Below the pieces are notes generated by a model. The model saw only the letters and a program-made list of their open reading frames with translations. It was not told the DNA's origin and did no database searches. DNA of 64,000 bases from the NCBI GenBank assembly GCA_012274445.1, contig JAAROD010000033.1, positions 1,116,001 to 1,180,000 of the forward strand, given 5' to 3'. The first letter of the stretch is position 1, and each line of letters opens with the position of its first letter. This stretch comes from Sclerotiophoma versabilis. Taxonomy: Eukaryota > Ascomycota > Dothideomycetes > Pleosporales > Didymellaceae. A program made the position numbers and the translations under genes. Positions 11,394 to 24,800 of the stretch are shown here, in pieces.

Positions 11394-11744
11394 CTATAAA
11401 CGTTTCACGTCTTTGTTTACAACAAATTTTTTACCGTCCCGAACCAAGCCCTTGTGCCCCAGGGCTTTCGTATCGATCTCCTTGGTCATTTTAAGCACTC
11501 TCCTCAACTCCCTTGCCCGTTCAGTGACATCCTCGACTCGAACGATACCCTTCATTATATCTTTGGCAAGTGCCCCAGGAATCCCGGTCTGTGTAATCTG
11601 ATAGGGCAACCGTTCTAATAGGACTGTCCTCTCAGGATTCCATTGCACTCTGACGCGCGTCGAAGCTCCGTTGCCAGTGATCTTCGCCTTGTCCGCTGTA
11701 TGAGCTGTTGCAACGATCGCCGTCTCTAGCAGTGTAATGTAGTC
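11394..11744 (-). CDS. Coding-like open frame without ATG, possibly a spliced exon or gene remnant
   Basis: The minus frame is open for 116 codons, from just after a TAA at 11745-11747 to the stop at 11394, and contains no ATG before an internal Met in the KDIMKG segment. The translated sequence looks like a real soluble protein: about 30 residues of mixed helix, then RVRVQWNPERTVLLERLPY, and then an amphipathic, charged helical stretch (VEDVTERARELRRVLKMTKE). The start probably lies in an upstream exon that I could not place, because the candidate acceptor before the frame is weak. It could equally be a 5'-truncated relic. It is convergent with the 10221-11316 gene, 77 bp apart. Confidence 0.4.
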   Translation of the reverse strand, partial: DYITLLETAIVATAHTADKAKITGNGASTRVRVQWNPERTVLLERLPYQITQTGIPGALAKDIMKGIVRVEDVTERARELRRVLKMTKEIDTKALGHKGLVRDGKKFVVNKDVKRL

Positions 11745-13065
11745 TTACTCTCTCGCAGAAAGTGCAAGGATGCTTGTCCCAGGTCCTCAAATGAGTAGCT
11801 GCTGTGACATAGCATCATGACCAGGAAGGGTTGGTCCAAGTCATGCGAGTCGTGCTGAACTTGGGCGATACAGCTAGACGGCGGTGCTCTACTGCAGCGG
11901 TGCATATCTCGGTTCTGTAGGCCTGATACACGGTAATTGTTTTTCGGTGTAGTGAGCCCGTATCTCACGGTATGGAATCGTTGCTGCTAGCATGCTGATC
12001 GTAGCTAAGGAATAACAAGCCTAGGAAGCTCCGGTTGAAACGATGGTAGGTCAGACCTACCACCGGATGTGTAATGCATAACATGGTCCGCCTGCCTCCT
12101 CCCTTTACCTATACGTGCCGCGGCCGAGGGTGACCGAAGGGCTGGATATGTTTGAAGTTGTGGGCAACAGCAACCGTGATCAAGTACAAACGTCAACTCG
12201 TGCAGATCACGTTCGTACCTATGTCCGTTGGATGTGGCTTCTCTATCTGTGGCTTCCCTATCAGCGGCTTGACGTTCGTTAAACATGGAATGCAGCAGGC
12301 ACCGCAGCAGGGGCCGGCTCGCAAGGCTTCGTCACCATCCAATTCATCGATCTTTCTGCTCCGCTGCTGCCGCTCGTCACCAACGACCATGAGGAAACGC
12401 CAACTGTCATCAGAGCTCAGCCTTGTGACGCTGTACCTGGCGATGCTGTGGTTTTCAGCCCCCAATTTTGGACGCCCCGAGTTGTGTCCGCGACAAGCAG
12501 GGGCAGGCGAGTGACAACGCCCTCTGCGGCTGTGATTCACATATTTAGCGCTGCCTGCACCCACGTACACAGCCTGATGTCGCGCGACAATCCTCTTGAG
12601 GATTACCACCAGATCTCTGCTCACCTATAGACGCCTCAGTCATCTGTTTTCCGATCGCAAGGTTGTCACTTTCTGTCTTCAAGCTTCCCCGCCTTCCAGG
12701 TCGATCAGCCGAGCTTACGGATATGTGCCTGAGCCAAGCTACACCAACGTCCCAAAGCTGAACGACTCACGGAAGGCTATCCGCCAGCGATCAGGCGCCC
12801 AAATTACGCGGGTACAAGCACGCTTATCTTGGCCGTAGTCGGACTGCTCAGCCGTAATCAGCCTAGCGGTTTTTGGCCGAGTGCATCGCTTTGTGACAAA
12901 CTGAGGCTGAAAAGTGCTAGAACGCCGAAGGCTGCAAGGCGTTCTTCAGCTGAGAGGGCAACGTTCTGAAACGTTCTCTGCCTTGGTCTACCTAGGAACT
13001 TCTACTTTCGAGTCTCAGGTGGCATTGCAAACGTTGGAAGAAAGAGCTTGGATTGAGGAGCAGTA
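11745..13065. other. Intergenic, no supported gene
   Basis: About 1.3 kb before the DUF3433 gene. Overlapping ORFs of up to 143 codons on both strands (around 12150-12630) carry no recognisable domain and overlap one another, so I regard them as chance. The last 100 bp should hold the DUF3433 leader. Confidence 0.45.
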
Positions 13066-15837
13066 ATGGATGGAGTGCCGTCTCCGCTTCAGATAGGCTC
13101 GCCAAGAACAGAGCGAAAAGCCTCAGTTGCCGCAGTCCCTTCCTCACTCCGCGCAGAATCTCCAGCGACTGAGCGCGGCAATGTGCAATCGGAAACACGA
13201 CCGTCCCTTACGCGCAAGAACACATCAGGATCCAATAGACTTTCGCAGCTCTTCCCGTCCAGGCCGTCATCAACATCTTCGATCAGTCCACCAATCACTA
13301 CTGCTGCCTCAAGACGAACTTCCTATCCATCTCCATTGACACCTGCATCTGAGCCTCGGCGAACGTCATGGGGTCCGGTACCTCCTCCGCCCCCTACTTT
13401 CCCTGAGACTACGGTATACGAGCCGTCAGCCAGTCCTTTCGAGCATCAAAGCTCATCCTCTTCCTTGCAGAGTAGAGGTAGTACTATAAGGCTGTTGAGT
13501 CGACTCACCTTACTGAGGGGAGTATCCCACCAACGTGCGAGCTATAATCGCATTCGAGACGAGGAATCGGATCTGGGCAGGCGTAGGTTAGGAGGCCTAG
13601 TAGAAGGCGATGAGTCTAATGACTATTTTCAAAGTGGCGCCAATGCTATGCAGATGAGTCAAATCGATTCTTCTAAGAAGTTGCCCAACACCGTAGCTGC
13701 CGTGGAGCAACAGCGCGACCTCAATGAGGCCGGACTTGCTGCTGAGTACGAAAGACTTGAGAGTCAACTAGGCGCAGGCATGACTTCAATCACTGAGAGG
13801 CCATTCACGTACAATCCAGCACCAATAGGGCCTGGCAGCTATGTCAGGCAACCACGCGGCGCACCCAATGCAGATATTACTGTCCTACAGGCTCGGACTG
13901 CCCAGGAAGAGGCTGAGAAGACGGGTGATATCGTTGCAGTTGCAGAGGTACCTGTCGATATCAGCGATTCATTCGGTGTAGGCGATTTCGAGACACGCAG
14001 CATGCTAACTAGTTCTGCGCACTACGACAAGAGCGCAGCACAAAAGAGCTACTTTTTCCCTCAAGGTTTGATTGCGCTCAAGCTTATTGTAGGGACTTTT
14101 GTTAATAGTTTTTAGATCCAGACATGCCATCGTGGCGCCCTCTAACTATGGGATGGCCGTGGCTCGCGATGCTTACGTGCATTGCGCTTGCGCTAGCTGC
14201 TCTCCAGGAGTTCCTGTGTCAAATGTCCATCAAGAAGGAACAGAATGGAGAAGGGCTGGCAAAATTCAAAAAAGCCGAAGAACTGAGCCTCGCTGAGTTC
14301 TTCACCTGGAAATACGCGCCAATCATGGCCTTCGTCTTTTACGGTATACTTTGGCAGATGTCAGATTTCGAGGTCAAGCGACTAGAACCGTACTATCAAC
14401 TTAGCCGCAAGACGGGCGCTACTGCTGGAGAATCACTCAACATGGACTATCTGACTTTCATGAGCTGGCTTGTTCCGCTGAGAGCCTTGCGACACAGGCA
14501 ATACGCCGTGATCTGGAGTTCTTTAGGAACCTTGGTCGGCAGCAGTCTGGTTCCTGTGCTCCAGTCGGCTTCAATCAAAGTAGACCCCCCGAAGGACAAG
14601 CGAAACAGTGACGAGTTGAAGTTCATCCGCATAGATCCCCCTTGGTCTCGAGCAGTCTCAGGATGTCTGGTGTTCGTTGCCGTTTGTGGTGCAGCGTTGA
14701 TGTACGCTATGCGACGTAAAAGTGGCCTTCTGTCTAATCCCCAAGGAATTGCTGGTATTGCAGCCATGGCTACAAGGTAAGATATTGGCTCGTCTCGATA
14801 AGGAAAGACCGTCTGATCATATTGATAGGAGTCATATTCTTACGGACTTCCATGGTCTGGATGAAGAACCCCTCGAAAAAATCCACAAGCGGCTACGTCA
14901 CCGCCGTTATATCCTACACAAAAGCAGTTTGTGGCAAGGAGAGTATAATCGCAATGCAAAGGAGAAGCTCCACGAACACAGCTCAGATCCTAGGCCTCTG
15001 ATGTTACGCCTTATTCCCGGTGTTGCGTTTGTCGCCTACATCGTGCTATTCACTGTTGCCATACCTGTATTCACCTTCTTCGAGCCAACAAGCGTCGTGA
15101 CGGACAAATTACCCTTCCTTCTGACCGGCCTTGCGACTATCGTTAGGATATTGTGGAATACCATGAACTGCGACGTTCGTATGCTGCAACCGTTCTACAT
15201 ACTTTCGAAGCGAAACGCTCCAGCTAAGACACTGACGCTTGACTATGCCGGCACGAATCCACTCTTTCTTCCTATCATCGCTATATTTAATCGCCACTGG
15301 ATCGTCGCTCTTGTTGCCTTCGGATCCATTCTCGCTGAGATCCTTACAGTATGCGTATCATCTATCAACGTGGACGGCAAACGATTTTTTCCAGGCAAGG
15401 GCGGCGACAATGATCATAACCAAGATCCCAACGACAGACACAACCAGGAGCAGACGTTCCGCTCCTTCTGGATCTCGCTGACATTATCGATCATCATACT
15501 GCTCTATCTCATCAGTATTGCAGTTCTAACGTACACGCGCCGCTCTCATAAGTTCATGCCTCGGCAGATTGGCACAATGGCATCCATTCTTGCCATGATA
15601 CATCAGTCCAAGATGCTCATGACTTTCATCGATACCGAAAAGCTCACTAGCAGTCAAATGACCAAATATCTGGAGAAGCAGGGGAAGACATATGCGCTGG
15701 GATGGTTTTCCGGACGAGACAACGACAACCATCTAGGCATTGATGAAGAGCCACTCCTTGACAGTTATGTCTATGGTGAAAAATATAGGGACAAAAGGTT
15801 ACTGGGTCATCAGATTGGCACCTGGGAGCAGTACTGA
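13066..15837 (+). CDS. DUF3433 multi-pass membrane protein
   Basis: Three exons (13066-14065, 14116-14776, 14829-15837) give 889 aa with two 50-52 nt introns. Residues 1-340 are a Ser/Pro-rich cytosolic-looking tail. Transmembrane segments then begin (MGWPWLAMLTCIALALAAL). The diagnostic pattern occurs twice: hydrophobic segment, W(Q)MSDFEVKRLEPYYQLSR, then a second copy with WNTMNCDVRMLQPFYILSK. Each is followed by LxxDY and further membrane spans, so the protein is a two-repeat DUF3433 member. The biochemical role of this fungal family is unknown; plasma-membrane location is likely. The ending EEPLLDSYVYGEKYRDKR and the length fit an intact gene. Confidence 0.85.
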
Positions 15838-15976
15838 AGGCAATGCAATTTGCTCGTCTCTGACATCAAGGTCATATATTTAGTGAAACGCTACAATTTC
15901 AAATTTGATGAACGAGAATCATGTTACGTGCCGGTGACAACACACTCCATCTATGCTATGTGGTGAAGTTTGGTAC

Positions 15977-17071
15977 CTAGCAGCGGGCGTAAAGAGCTGT
16001 ATATTGTTAGCAGAGTCCAATGCTTTATACTTGATTCGACTTACCCTGAGCGAATAGTGTATAGGTATCAGCGTGGTTCAGGTTCTGCGACGCCGACAGG
16101 CTGCGGACGAAGTTGTATCCGTAACCTCCGTAGTCGCTAGTGCCCTTGACCTGGGTCAAGTGGGTCATCTCATGCAGCACAGTCGTAGCCTGGTCCTGGG
16201 CGTGGCAAGTGCTGCTCAGCGCCGATAGGCCGGAGAAGAACTGAGGGCAGTTGACCATCTGGCTGGTCGAGGGATATGTGTAGGCCAGAACACCAGCGGA
16301 GCAAGCACCTAGGATGTCGGAGCAGTAGTACCTGCTGTTGCCGCTGGTGGTGGAGCCGCACTGGCTGGCGATGTTGTCAAAGACTCTCTGGACAGTGGTC
16401 TTTGTTGAGGCAGAGGAGGACTTGAAGTACTCAGTCATCTTGGCGTTGTTTGATTGGGCGTTAGATGCTGCAGTGCGGGCGAGTGATGCACAGTTGGATA
16501 GCGCGGTGGTGGTCGCGGTGCGGCGGGTGCCGGTGCAGTCGGACTGGACTACTGTGCGCTTGGCGAGCTCCTGGTAGTCGCGACGGACCTTGCCGGCCTG
16601 ATTGCCGTCGACGGCGGTTTCAACGCTGTTGCTGATAAAGGGAACAGCTCCAGCAATCTCGGTGGAGTTGAGGTTGGCGTAGGCGAAAGCACCCTCGGTA
16701 AGGACCTTGAAGTCACCACCAGCGCTCAGGTCGTGGGCAACGGCGATATCGAAAGAAGCTTCAATGATCTCACCAACAGCAAGGACCTGGAAGGCGGACT
16801 CTTCGAGATTGCTAGTGCTAACACGGAGACGAAGGCCGTCGAAGGGGACCTTCTCCTCGGCCTTGAAGACCTCGACCTTCTCGACATGGGAGTCATCGAG
16901 GAAGGTACCGGTCTTGAAGAGCTTGAGGTCCTCAGATCCAGTGTTCTTAATCAGAGCTTTGACTGCAGTGTTACCAGTAAACTCAAGTTCAACGTTGAGT
17001 GGTGAGTCTTCGAGAGAGAAACCGGAAATCAGAGTAGCCAGAGCGGCAAGGGAGAGGATCTGGACCTTCAT
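15977..17071 (-). CDS. Deuterolysin, secreted M35 zinc metalloprotease
   Basis: Two exons (16045-17071 and 15977-15996) give 348 aa. The last exon is only 20 nt and adds ALYARC; without it the protein would end FAQGKSNQV and lack the terminal Cys found in the family. A signal peptide (MKVQILSLAALATLISG) and propeptide are followed by a Kex2-type KR at 171-172, leaving a mature enzyme of 176 residues, the usual M35 size. The HEMTH zinc motif is at 300-304 and the aspzincin GTSDYGGYG motif supplies Asp313 as third ligand; paired cysteines are conserved. It hydrolyses extracellular proteins, with family preference for basic substrates. The start is the ATG at 17071 rather than upstream GTG codons. 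Confidence 0.95.
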
Positions 17072-17160
17072 GATGGGCGATGTTCGGAGAAGAGTAGGTG
17101 ACACCGGAGCAGACTGTGTGGAAGCTGGTGATGGCGTGTTGAGAAGCAGGTTCCACAGAC

Positions 17161-17168
17161 TTTATATA
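17161..17168 (-). promoter_or_regulatory. TATA box of the deuterolysin gene
   Basis: Read on the minus strand this is TATATAAA, about 90 nt upstream of the ATG at 17071. It is a perfect TATA element, unlike most housekeeping promoters in this window, and fits a strongly regulated secreted-protease gene. Confidence 0.7.
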
Positions 17169-17179
17169 ATTTCAGCAGA

Positions 17180-18854
17180 AGCACACCGCACTGCGTCAAT
17201 CTCGCGAGGAGCCTATGGATTTCAATCCGCCCATTCGATATCTAGTCCCTTGGAGGAAGCTCAGATCGCCCCAAACTCTCCATATTGCTCACAGCCGTAG
17301 TCCGTGTCGCTATCATCCCCTGGCCTCGGAGGGACAGCATCAAAGTAGGAAACTCGGTATGCATATCGATACACGCTGTCGTCGGTTAAGTGCCGCGGAA
17401 GCAGCACTGTTGCGCCAAGGGAGCCGCTGGATCTCTTGGGCCAATCTACTTCGTCCGGATTGAGTTGGGATTGGCACAGGAGGAGATGGAGTGGTAGTCC
17501 TGCCAAGTACAAGCAAGCTGGGCGGGGAGCGAAGCCAAGTCTTCCGCGAGCCTTGACCTGCCTAAAAGGGCCTGCCAAGGTGAATGTGGTCAAAACGTCC
17601 TTCCATCGCGATTGGGCTTCCTTTTCTTTTCTCCGCCATCTGTTTCGATTATACCCGCCGTGGAACGACCGGGAGAGGAGGGAGTCGAATTGAAGCTATG
17701 CTGGCCGCCAGGACTCTTATCTGCTGCGTTGGTCTGTACCATCTGCCTGTGATCTGGGGAGCACCTTCTTTAAAAGGCACTGGCGTCATGATCAACCCTG
17801 CAAAACTTGGTGAGCCTTCCGATTGCGATGTGGTTGTTTCCGTCTCTTGTGTGCTGCAAGTAGGGAGTGTTTCGCCTATAGCTTATAGCGGGACAACGGC
17901 AGGATGCGCTATGACAGCGTCAAATGCCGGACGCTATTCTCCGTGATCAAGAATACCCCCTGTCCCAAACATGCTTGCCGTGCAAGGCTTCACGTCGAAT
18001 TCGCAAGATCACGATGTAGCCATACATGGTGTGTTTGTGGGTTTTGGCACGTTTGAAGGCCTAGAAGGGAGGATTAGCGCTTCTGCGATACAGTATAATG
18101 CAATCTGCAGCATACACCACTTTTGACGATTCCAGTCCACATGAGTATCACTACCCAAGAAGCTCCTGACAGGGAATGGGGGTTTGGGGATACAACGAAT
18201 GGTGAAGGTCCATGCGCTGCAGCTGACTGACATGACCTTGGCGTGTAATGGCAAGCAATAGACTATGAGAACGGAAGGGAAGGTGGATACGAATGAAGAC
18301 AGGAGGACAGAGAGAATGGAAGAAAAGGAAATCGTTCGACTCAATATCCTACAGTATATGCGGCAGCCGACAACGGACCAGCTATACGCCTGCGTCGTCC
18401 ACTATACCCCGAAATTCGCCAAAGCAATGCTAATCTACACGAATTTCAAGGACCCCATCTTCGTGACTAGAAACATCGAAATTCCCACCGTTATGACTCC
18501 ATGCTTTTTGAACCGCCAAATAAAGCCTAACACCCGCCTTTTTCCATACGATCCATCCGCATACAATGATCGTTACGTTCCTTCTGTGCTAGCCAGCCCA
18601 AAGAGTCGTGAAACCGTAGCGTATTGACGACATGACGTCCATACGTACATTCGTCAAAAGTATTAGATCGGTTGAAAGACAAAGCTCCTCAATCATGCAA
18701 GAAAGAACTGAACCCCTTACGCACGCAAATGCAACGAGCACAAAACTCAAGGTTTGCTGTCTGAGCAAGCCAAAAACGTGAACTATGAATGGCGTACCGA
18801 GCTGCTGTTCGTTGTAAAGCAGCCTTGGGATAGGCCGTGAGGATGACTAACGAG
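17180..18854. other. Intergenic, no supported gene
   Basis: About 1.7 kb between the deuterolysin promoter and the NOT1 3' end. A 120-codon ORF at 18265-18627 on the plus strand has ordinary composition but no domain, no splice partner and no neighbour support, so I did not call it. Confidence 0.45.
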
Positions 18855-21800
18855 CTAAGCCAGTGGCCGAGGGCTCTGCTGAGCATGAGTGAACAAGGCG
18901 TTTAGAAGACGCTCGACCTAAACATCATGTTAGCACCAACTGTGAATCGCAGATGAGGACATAGAAAACCTACCTCAGGTGCTGCCTTGACAAATGGCAG
19001 ATCCCAGAATGCATATGTACGATTCTTTAGGATCTCGAGCAGAGTAATAATGAGTCCCCATGGATGAGGACGATGTACCAGCAGGCGCTCCAAGAGTACT
19101 CTCGTGATGGTCTGCTGAATTTCGAGCACTTCTTCATCGTCGTTGGGAGGACCGAAAAGATGCAACAGCGCGTAGCTGAAGAAATGTGTGTGAGTGTTTG
19201 GGTAGCGGAGCTGGTTAGCGATAGCGCTGATGAAGTGGAACTTCGCTTCGGGGTGAAGTTCCTTAACCAACCTCGACATCAATCTGGCAGCCGCGCTGTC
19301 TGCGTCGAACAGCGGGCCCTTGGCGGTTTCGTTACCCAACGTCGCGACACCGATGTAGAGGACCAGTGCGTGAATCAGAGCTGGATCAGCAGTAGTCGGC
19401 ACCAACTCGAACCCGCTCTCTTTAGCTAAAGGGAAGTAGATGGCATCGCAAACCTTGCGAATGTCCTGAGCCTTGGATTCAGGTGCCTTTAAGAGATTAT
19501 CAACGTTGGCCTTGATGCCAGCCTTGGAAAGGATCTCCACAATATCGGTTCGGATAACGGGTGCTTGAAGGTTATTCTCAAGTCGGTCAACCTTCAGTCC
19601 TGCTGTGAAGGGATCCGGCATTTCCAAGATGGTAGAGGGATATGCGCTGACGATCAAGTTCCGAAGCTGAGTGCAGTGCATCGGAATACTGTTGCACAGA
19701 CGAAAATGGTGTTCGACTAGGAATTCGGGATAGTCATGGTGAATCACAAGCAAAACGCGCAAGACCCCACGGTAGAAATTCTGAGCCATGATGGTCTCTC
19801 CGGTCGGCTTGATCAGCTGTCCAGTGAAGACTAGAAGTGTCTCCATGAGGCGAGCATAAACGTCCCAACGCTCATCAGACTGGCCGCCTTCGAGCATTGC
19901 AGGTATGAAAATGCGGTGAGCGACGAGGGTTAGCCATGAAAAGGTGAACCTCTGGAAATGGCTCGGTTGTAGGATCAGAAGGGCCCTGGCAACACAGAGG
20001 AAGAGACCGCTCTTGTGCTCCACCAAGCTATCTTCTTTAGTCGCCTCGTTGAGACGGAAGAGAATCGTAGAGAACAGGCGGAAGAAGACCTTCTGGTTGA
20101 AAGCATCCCCTCGAGTATTGTGGTGATTGCACAACACGAGGACGGTGACGACAAGCATTTGGTCGAAGTATTTTAATTTGCTGTCCTTGGCACCGCCGTC
20201 GTTTTCGTCTTGGTAAGCGACAAGGTCCACAATGAGTTTGCCAAGCGCATCGATCTTCACCGTAGCCGTGTCTAGGTTTCCAGCACCGTACGGTAGAGAT
20301 TGCTCTTGTTCGTATGCGGTGACAGAAGCGTCGATGCAAGTGCGGATGAACTCGATGGATGTCTCTTGACTTTGCATAATGTCCTGCTTGTGGAGCTGGT
20401 AGATAAAGGCTCCAATCGTCTTCCTAGGTGTCTCTGGAAGTTGCAAGTGGACCCACTCGTCAAAGATGTACTCTAGCTGATCCTTGTGACCGGTGCCAGG
20501 TGGAGTCAAAGACGTTTCAGCAGTCGATGCTTGCAGATTGGCAATAACGCGCTTTCCAACCTCCAGGGAGGGGTCTTCTGCCAACCAGTTGGTGAGAGCG
20601 TCAATAGACAAGGCGAAATCAGCCCGGAACGCGCTTGGATGCTCGCTAAGTAGCAACTCCTCTAACAAGGTAGAAAGCATTTCGACCGCAGCAATACGTC
20701 TTTCTTGTAGGGCTTTCGCGATAGTAGTGTTCAGACGATGCATGTCCATCAAGCCGACCTCCATGAGGGCTACCATAACGGGAGCTTTGAAGATACGGTC
20801 GTCATCGTGAAGAGTTGCAAGCCACATCAGTACTTGACGGGAGGTCTGCACAGACAGCTGGCAGAGATGGCTAAGCAGATGCGCCATGACTTCCACCTCC
20901 AGACGCTGCAGGGCATCGGAGAATAGGTGGTTAGTAACCTGTCCGGCGATTCGGAATGCCCAAGAGTCCTTGTTGGGCCCAGCAAACTCAATGGCTGAGA
21001 TGAGCTGATCAAAGACGCGGTGGATTGCGCTGCTACCAGGCTGAAGCTCACTGATTCGCTCTTCAGGAGCATCCTTGATGACTTGTGTGAGCTCAACGAG
21101 AAGGTCTTCTACGCCCCTCTGGCCACCTGCAGGGCCAGGAGCATCCATATAGCCGTTCAATTGCTGTTGAGCAGGGGGCACATGAGCAGATTGAAGATTC
21201 TGGAGTCGGGGCTGTTGCGTGGGTTGACGTGGCTCAGCGGGTGCAGCACCAGGAGTTGGCAAGTTCGGCACTGCAGCGAACTGATCCTGAAGCACATCAG
21301 GGACCTGTCGCCCACTATCCTGAGAGATGTTGTTCGTATGTGGAAGGCCTCGCGCTTGTCGGCCAAAATCCTCGTAGATTGCTAGTTGTTCTCGGTTCAA
21401 GCCTCCAGCCGTTTGCTTGTAGGGTTCAGGGATGTAGAAAGCCCACGGACTGATGTTTGCGTCTTTGAAAGGCTCGTTGGGTCGCGTGTTGCGGAACATT
21501 CGACGCATACGCACAGCTTCCTCGACCTGCATATCAATTTCAGCCAAGGAAGACATCTCGGCTGCCTGCTCTACAGTGTTGCAGACCAAGTCGAGGTTGT
21601 CATTGACAAACATAACCACATGACCTTCTGGAAGGGTTTGTTCTGGGAGGTCGCGAGCCATAATGCGTATGTTGTTCTGGATGCTCATGCGCAAGGGTTC
21701 CTTGCAAGTCACTAGAGCCAAAGCACCAGATAGTGCTTTGACAACTGTGTGCGCCGCAGTCCGGAGTTTCTCCTCATCTGGCTCCATCGCGAAATCCTTG

Positions 21801-24800
21801 CTTATGAGCTGAGAAGTGGATATAGCAGCGATGGTAACAGAGCGCTCAACAACAGGAGCTATTATTTCCTGAATAGCCTGATTGACAGCAGTAAGGAAGA
21901 TCTTCTTGATCTGCGCTGGTGGCACAGCACTGTTGCCAGATGGCGGATACTGCAGCTGGTTTGTAAAGTCAGGCAAAGCCGCAGTAATTGCCGCAGATGA
22001 GAATCGTTCGCTTGGACCTCGAGCGCGGTTCAAGCTCATAATGGAAAGGTCGCCGAAAGCATCGAGCCCATCTGAGACCATGGGGTTAAGGAATTCCTCG
22101 TCGGCTTGAGGTCGGGCCCGAATGCTGTTCGTCGGTTCGATCTCCTTGTGATCGAGATCCAGGCCCTTGCAGAGAACCTCAATTTCGAATTTCTGATTCA
22201 GCTTGAGATCTGCGAAGTGATAAAGCTCCATGAGCACGCCGAGAATTTCCATCAGCCAGGGATTAGGAGGTTTGAATACTGTAGACTTCGCAGCCTGGAC
22301 CAATACCTTGCAGGTGAAAGGTATGACGAGAAGAAGTCGGTCGGTATCGTACCCCTCTGTCAGCAGGTCTTTGAACGAGATGTTGCGGAACTTGACTGGT
22401 TGGTTGCGAGCGATGGTCAAAGAGCCAAGCCACGATCCCAGGTTTTTGAGATGGCCTCGCTCCGTCGAACCAAGGGTCCCATCGTTGTTGAGCATTCGTA
22501 CAACGCTAACGTAAGTCTCACGAAGAACCTCAGCCCAGAGTGTTCGATCGTTAAATAGCTCCAGCATATCCAGGTACAACTGTTGAAAGTTCGGCTGCAT
22601 CTTCGCACGCTCCTCAACGAGATAATTGGCAAACCATTGATGGTGCCTGTCTTCAACAGCTTCGGTAAGGTCGCTGATCTTGTCGCGCAAGTTACGCTCA
22701 GACACATTGTTTAGCACAAAAAGCACTCTGTCCTGCACCTCTTCATCTGGAGCTTCGTACAAATCCGGGTGAAGAGGTGGGTCGACGTACAAACAAGAGA
22801 ACTTTGGTATAGCAGATTCTTGTTGAAGCGAATCTTCTAGACTGTTGCCGTTGGAGAGGCCAATGTTATTAGGCGTATCTCCGTTAACTTCGCCACCTTG
22901 TTGTCCAACGACTTCCTCAGCCTTGGCAAATATTTCGGTGCCTTGAAGACCAGGAACAATGAGGAGCTGGTCGCAATAGTTGGGCCATTCGGAGAGCCGG
23001 CTGGAGAAATGAAGCAAAGCCTGGAGACCGAACTTGTACATGGAGTCCTCGGGTCTGTACTCTTGCACGGCTTCCAGAACCATGGCCAACCCAACCTGTA
23101 GCGCAATTCTAGACAGGAGATTGAAATTGATAATGCCGCCAAAGAGTACTGCCGTCGTTGCCAAAGCCTCCAATGGGTATTCGCCGAAGCAGTTGTATTC
23201 GTCGAAGAGACCGTGAATCATGCAAGCGAACAGCTCCTGCTCCGCCGGGTCACGCGATTCCTTGTACTTCTTCAATACCGAGATGATGTCGCGAACGTCG
23301 CTCTCGCCGCTATACATATTCTTGAAGTGCTCTTGCATTTTAGTGTCCGCATCTGCTGGAAGAGCGTTCCCATTTTGGCCATTGGCATCGATGATATCGT
23401 CTACGCCCTCTCCATAGTTGATGAGTCGGGGGTAAGCTTGGATGCAGTTGCGTTGAAGAGGCAAAAGTTCGTGTTCTGGCAAGCCGCACTCGGCGAGAAA
23501 CCAAAGCAACGGATAGACAGTCTTTACGGCAAGCGGTAGGCTGAGAGAGTGCCCATCTTCTCGTACACGCTGCATCTCATCTGAGGCTCTCTGAGTCAGG
23601 AAGTTGGTGAGAATGCGTCGGAAGAGAAGACCAGCTTGTTCGATAGTCTGTTGTAACCATGGCTCAATATCGAACTTGCCACGCGCATGCGCCTGTGCTG
23701 CCATGTCCAGACTGATGTCAGTGTTACTGCGGATCAGCGTTTCGGACCAGTTGTTGGCCTCGGCATGCTCCAGGATGAGCGTAAGAGACATTGGGTCAGC
23801 ATTATATGCATCGACGAAACGGTCAACAAGCCATTGGAGATCTTGCTGCCAAAGGCCATAGAGAACGAAGTTGTAGATCGGCAGCTTCTTGTGGAAGTAT
23901 GGATCGAACAGCTGCTTCAGGGCTTGCTCTTGCAGGGCACCCCATGGCTTCGGCACGGCTGCTGCTGCAACGAGGAACTCGGCCGTATGAGGATTAATCA
24001 CAAGATCCGGAATTCCCATTAGTTGAGCTGTGTGATAAGTCTCCGAGGTACGGAAGATCATCGTAAAGAGGGCGCCTGTAGCATCGAGCGACACGAACGG
24101 GTGTTTAACAGCTTGCTCTGCGAACGCTTTGACGTCGTCAGGCGCACCCTCGAACGTCTCCAGGGAGTATGAAGCACGCAGTCGTGGTATCTGAGAAACA
24201 TCGAGCTCCTGCGGTGTGCATTGCAGATAACACAGCAAGAAGTAGAGGTGTGTTACCTCGTTCTGCCAGGTTCCACCCCAAAGTGCTTGAATATCGAAGC
24301 TCTCGTTTTCCTGAGCAATCGGAAGTAATGCGTTGTATATGGCGAGGAAGTGGGCCTTTTCGATGCGGAGATGGTCTCGGTCGAAAGCGTGTACGACATC
24401 CTGCCAGTCCAAACGCTGTCCAGCACGATGCTCTCGCAATGCTGCCACGAAGTTCTTGGCATTGTATCCTGTAGATATTGCCAAGAACAATACCGCCGAG
24501 GCGACTTGCTGATAGCCTATATCTCTTGTCTCAGCCGATGCGAGTAGCTCTTTACTGGCTTCTACTGTGGCCGTGCCTTGTGGTCCCGCTCGCTGTACGA
24601 GCTTCACCAGAGGATTTCTTGAACCATCTGTAAGCTCAGCGAGTATAAGCTTCGACTCGACCAAGCCTGGTACTTGCATGTGCAAGGTCTGATATCGGAC
24701 TTGAACCGCGTAAGCGAGGTTCATCTTCTTGTCCTCGTCCCATCCTTGTGGTGGGTCCAGCAAAAGGCGCTCGATAAGTGACGCGATGTAGTCGGGACTC

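Noticed and set aside
18265..18627. 120-codon plus ORF between the deuterolysin and NOT1 genes
   Set aside because: Charged and fairly even composition but no domain, no promoter element and no neighbour support; too likely to be chance.
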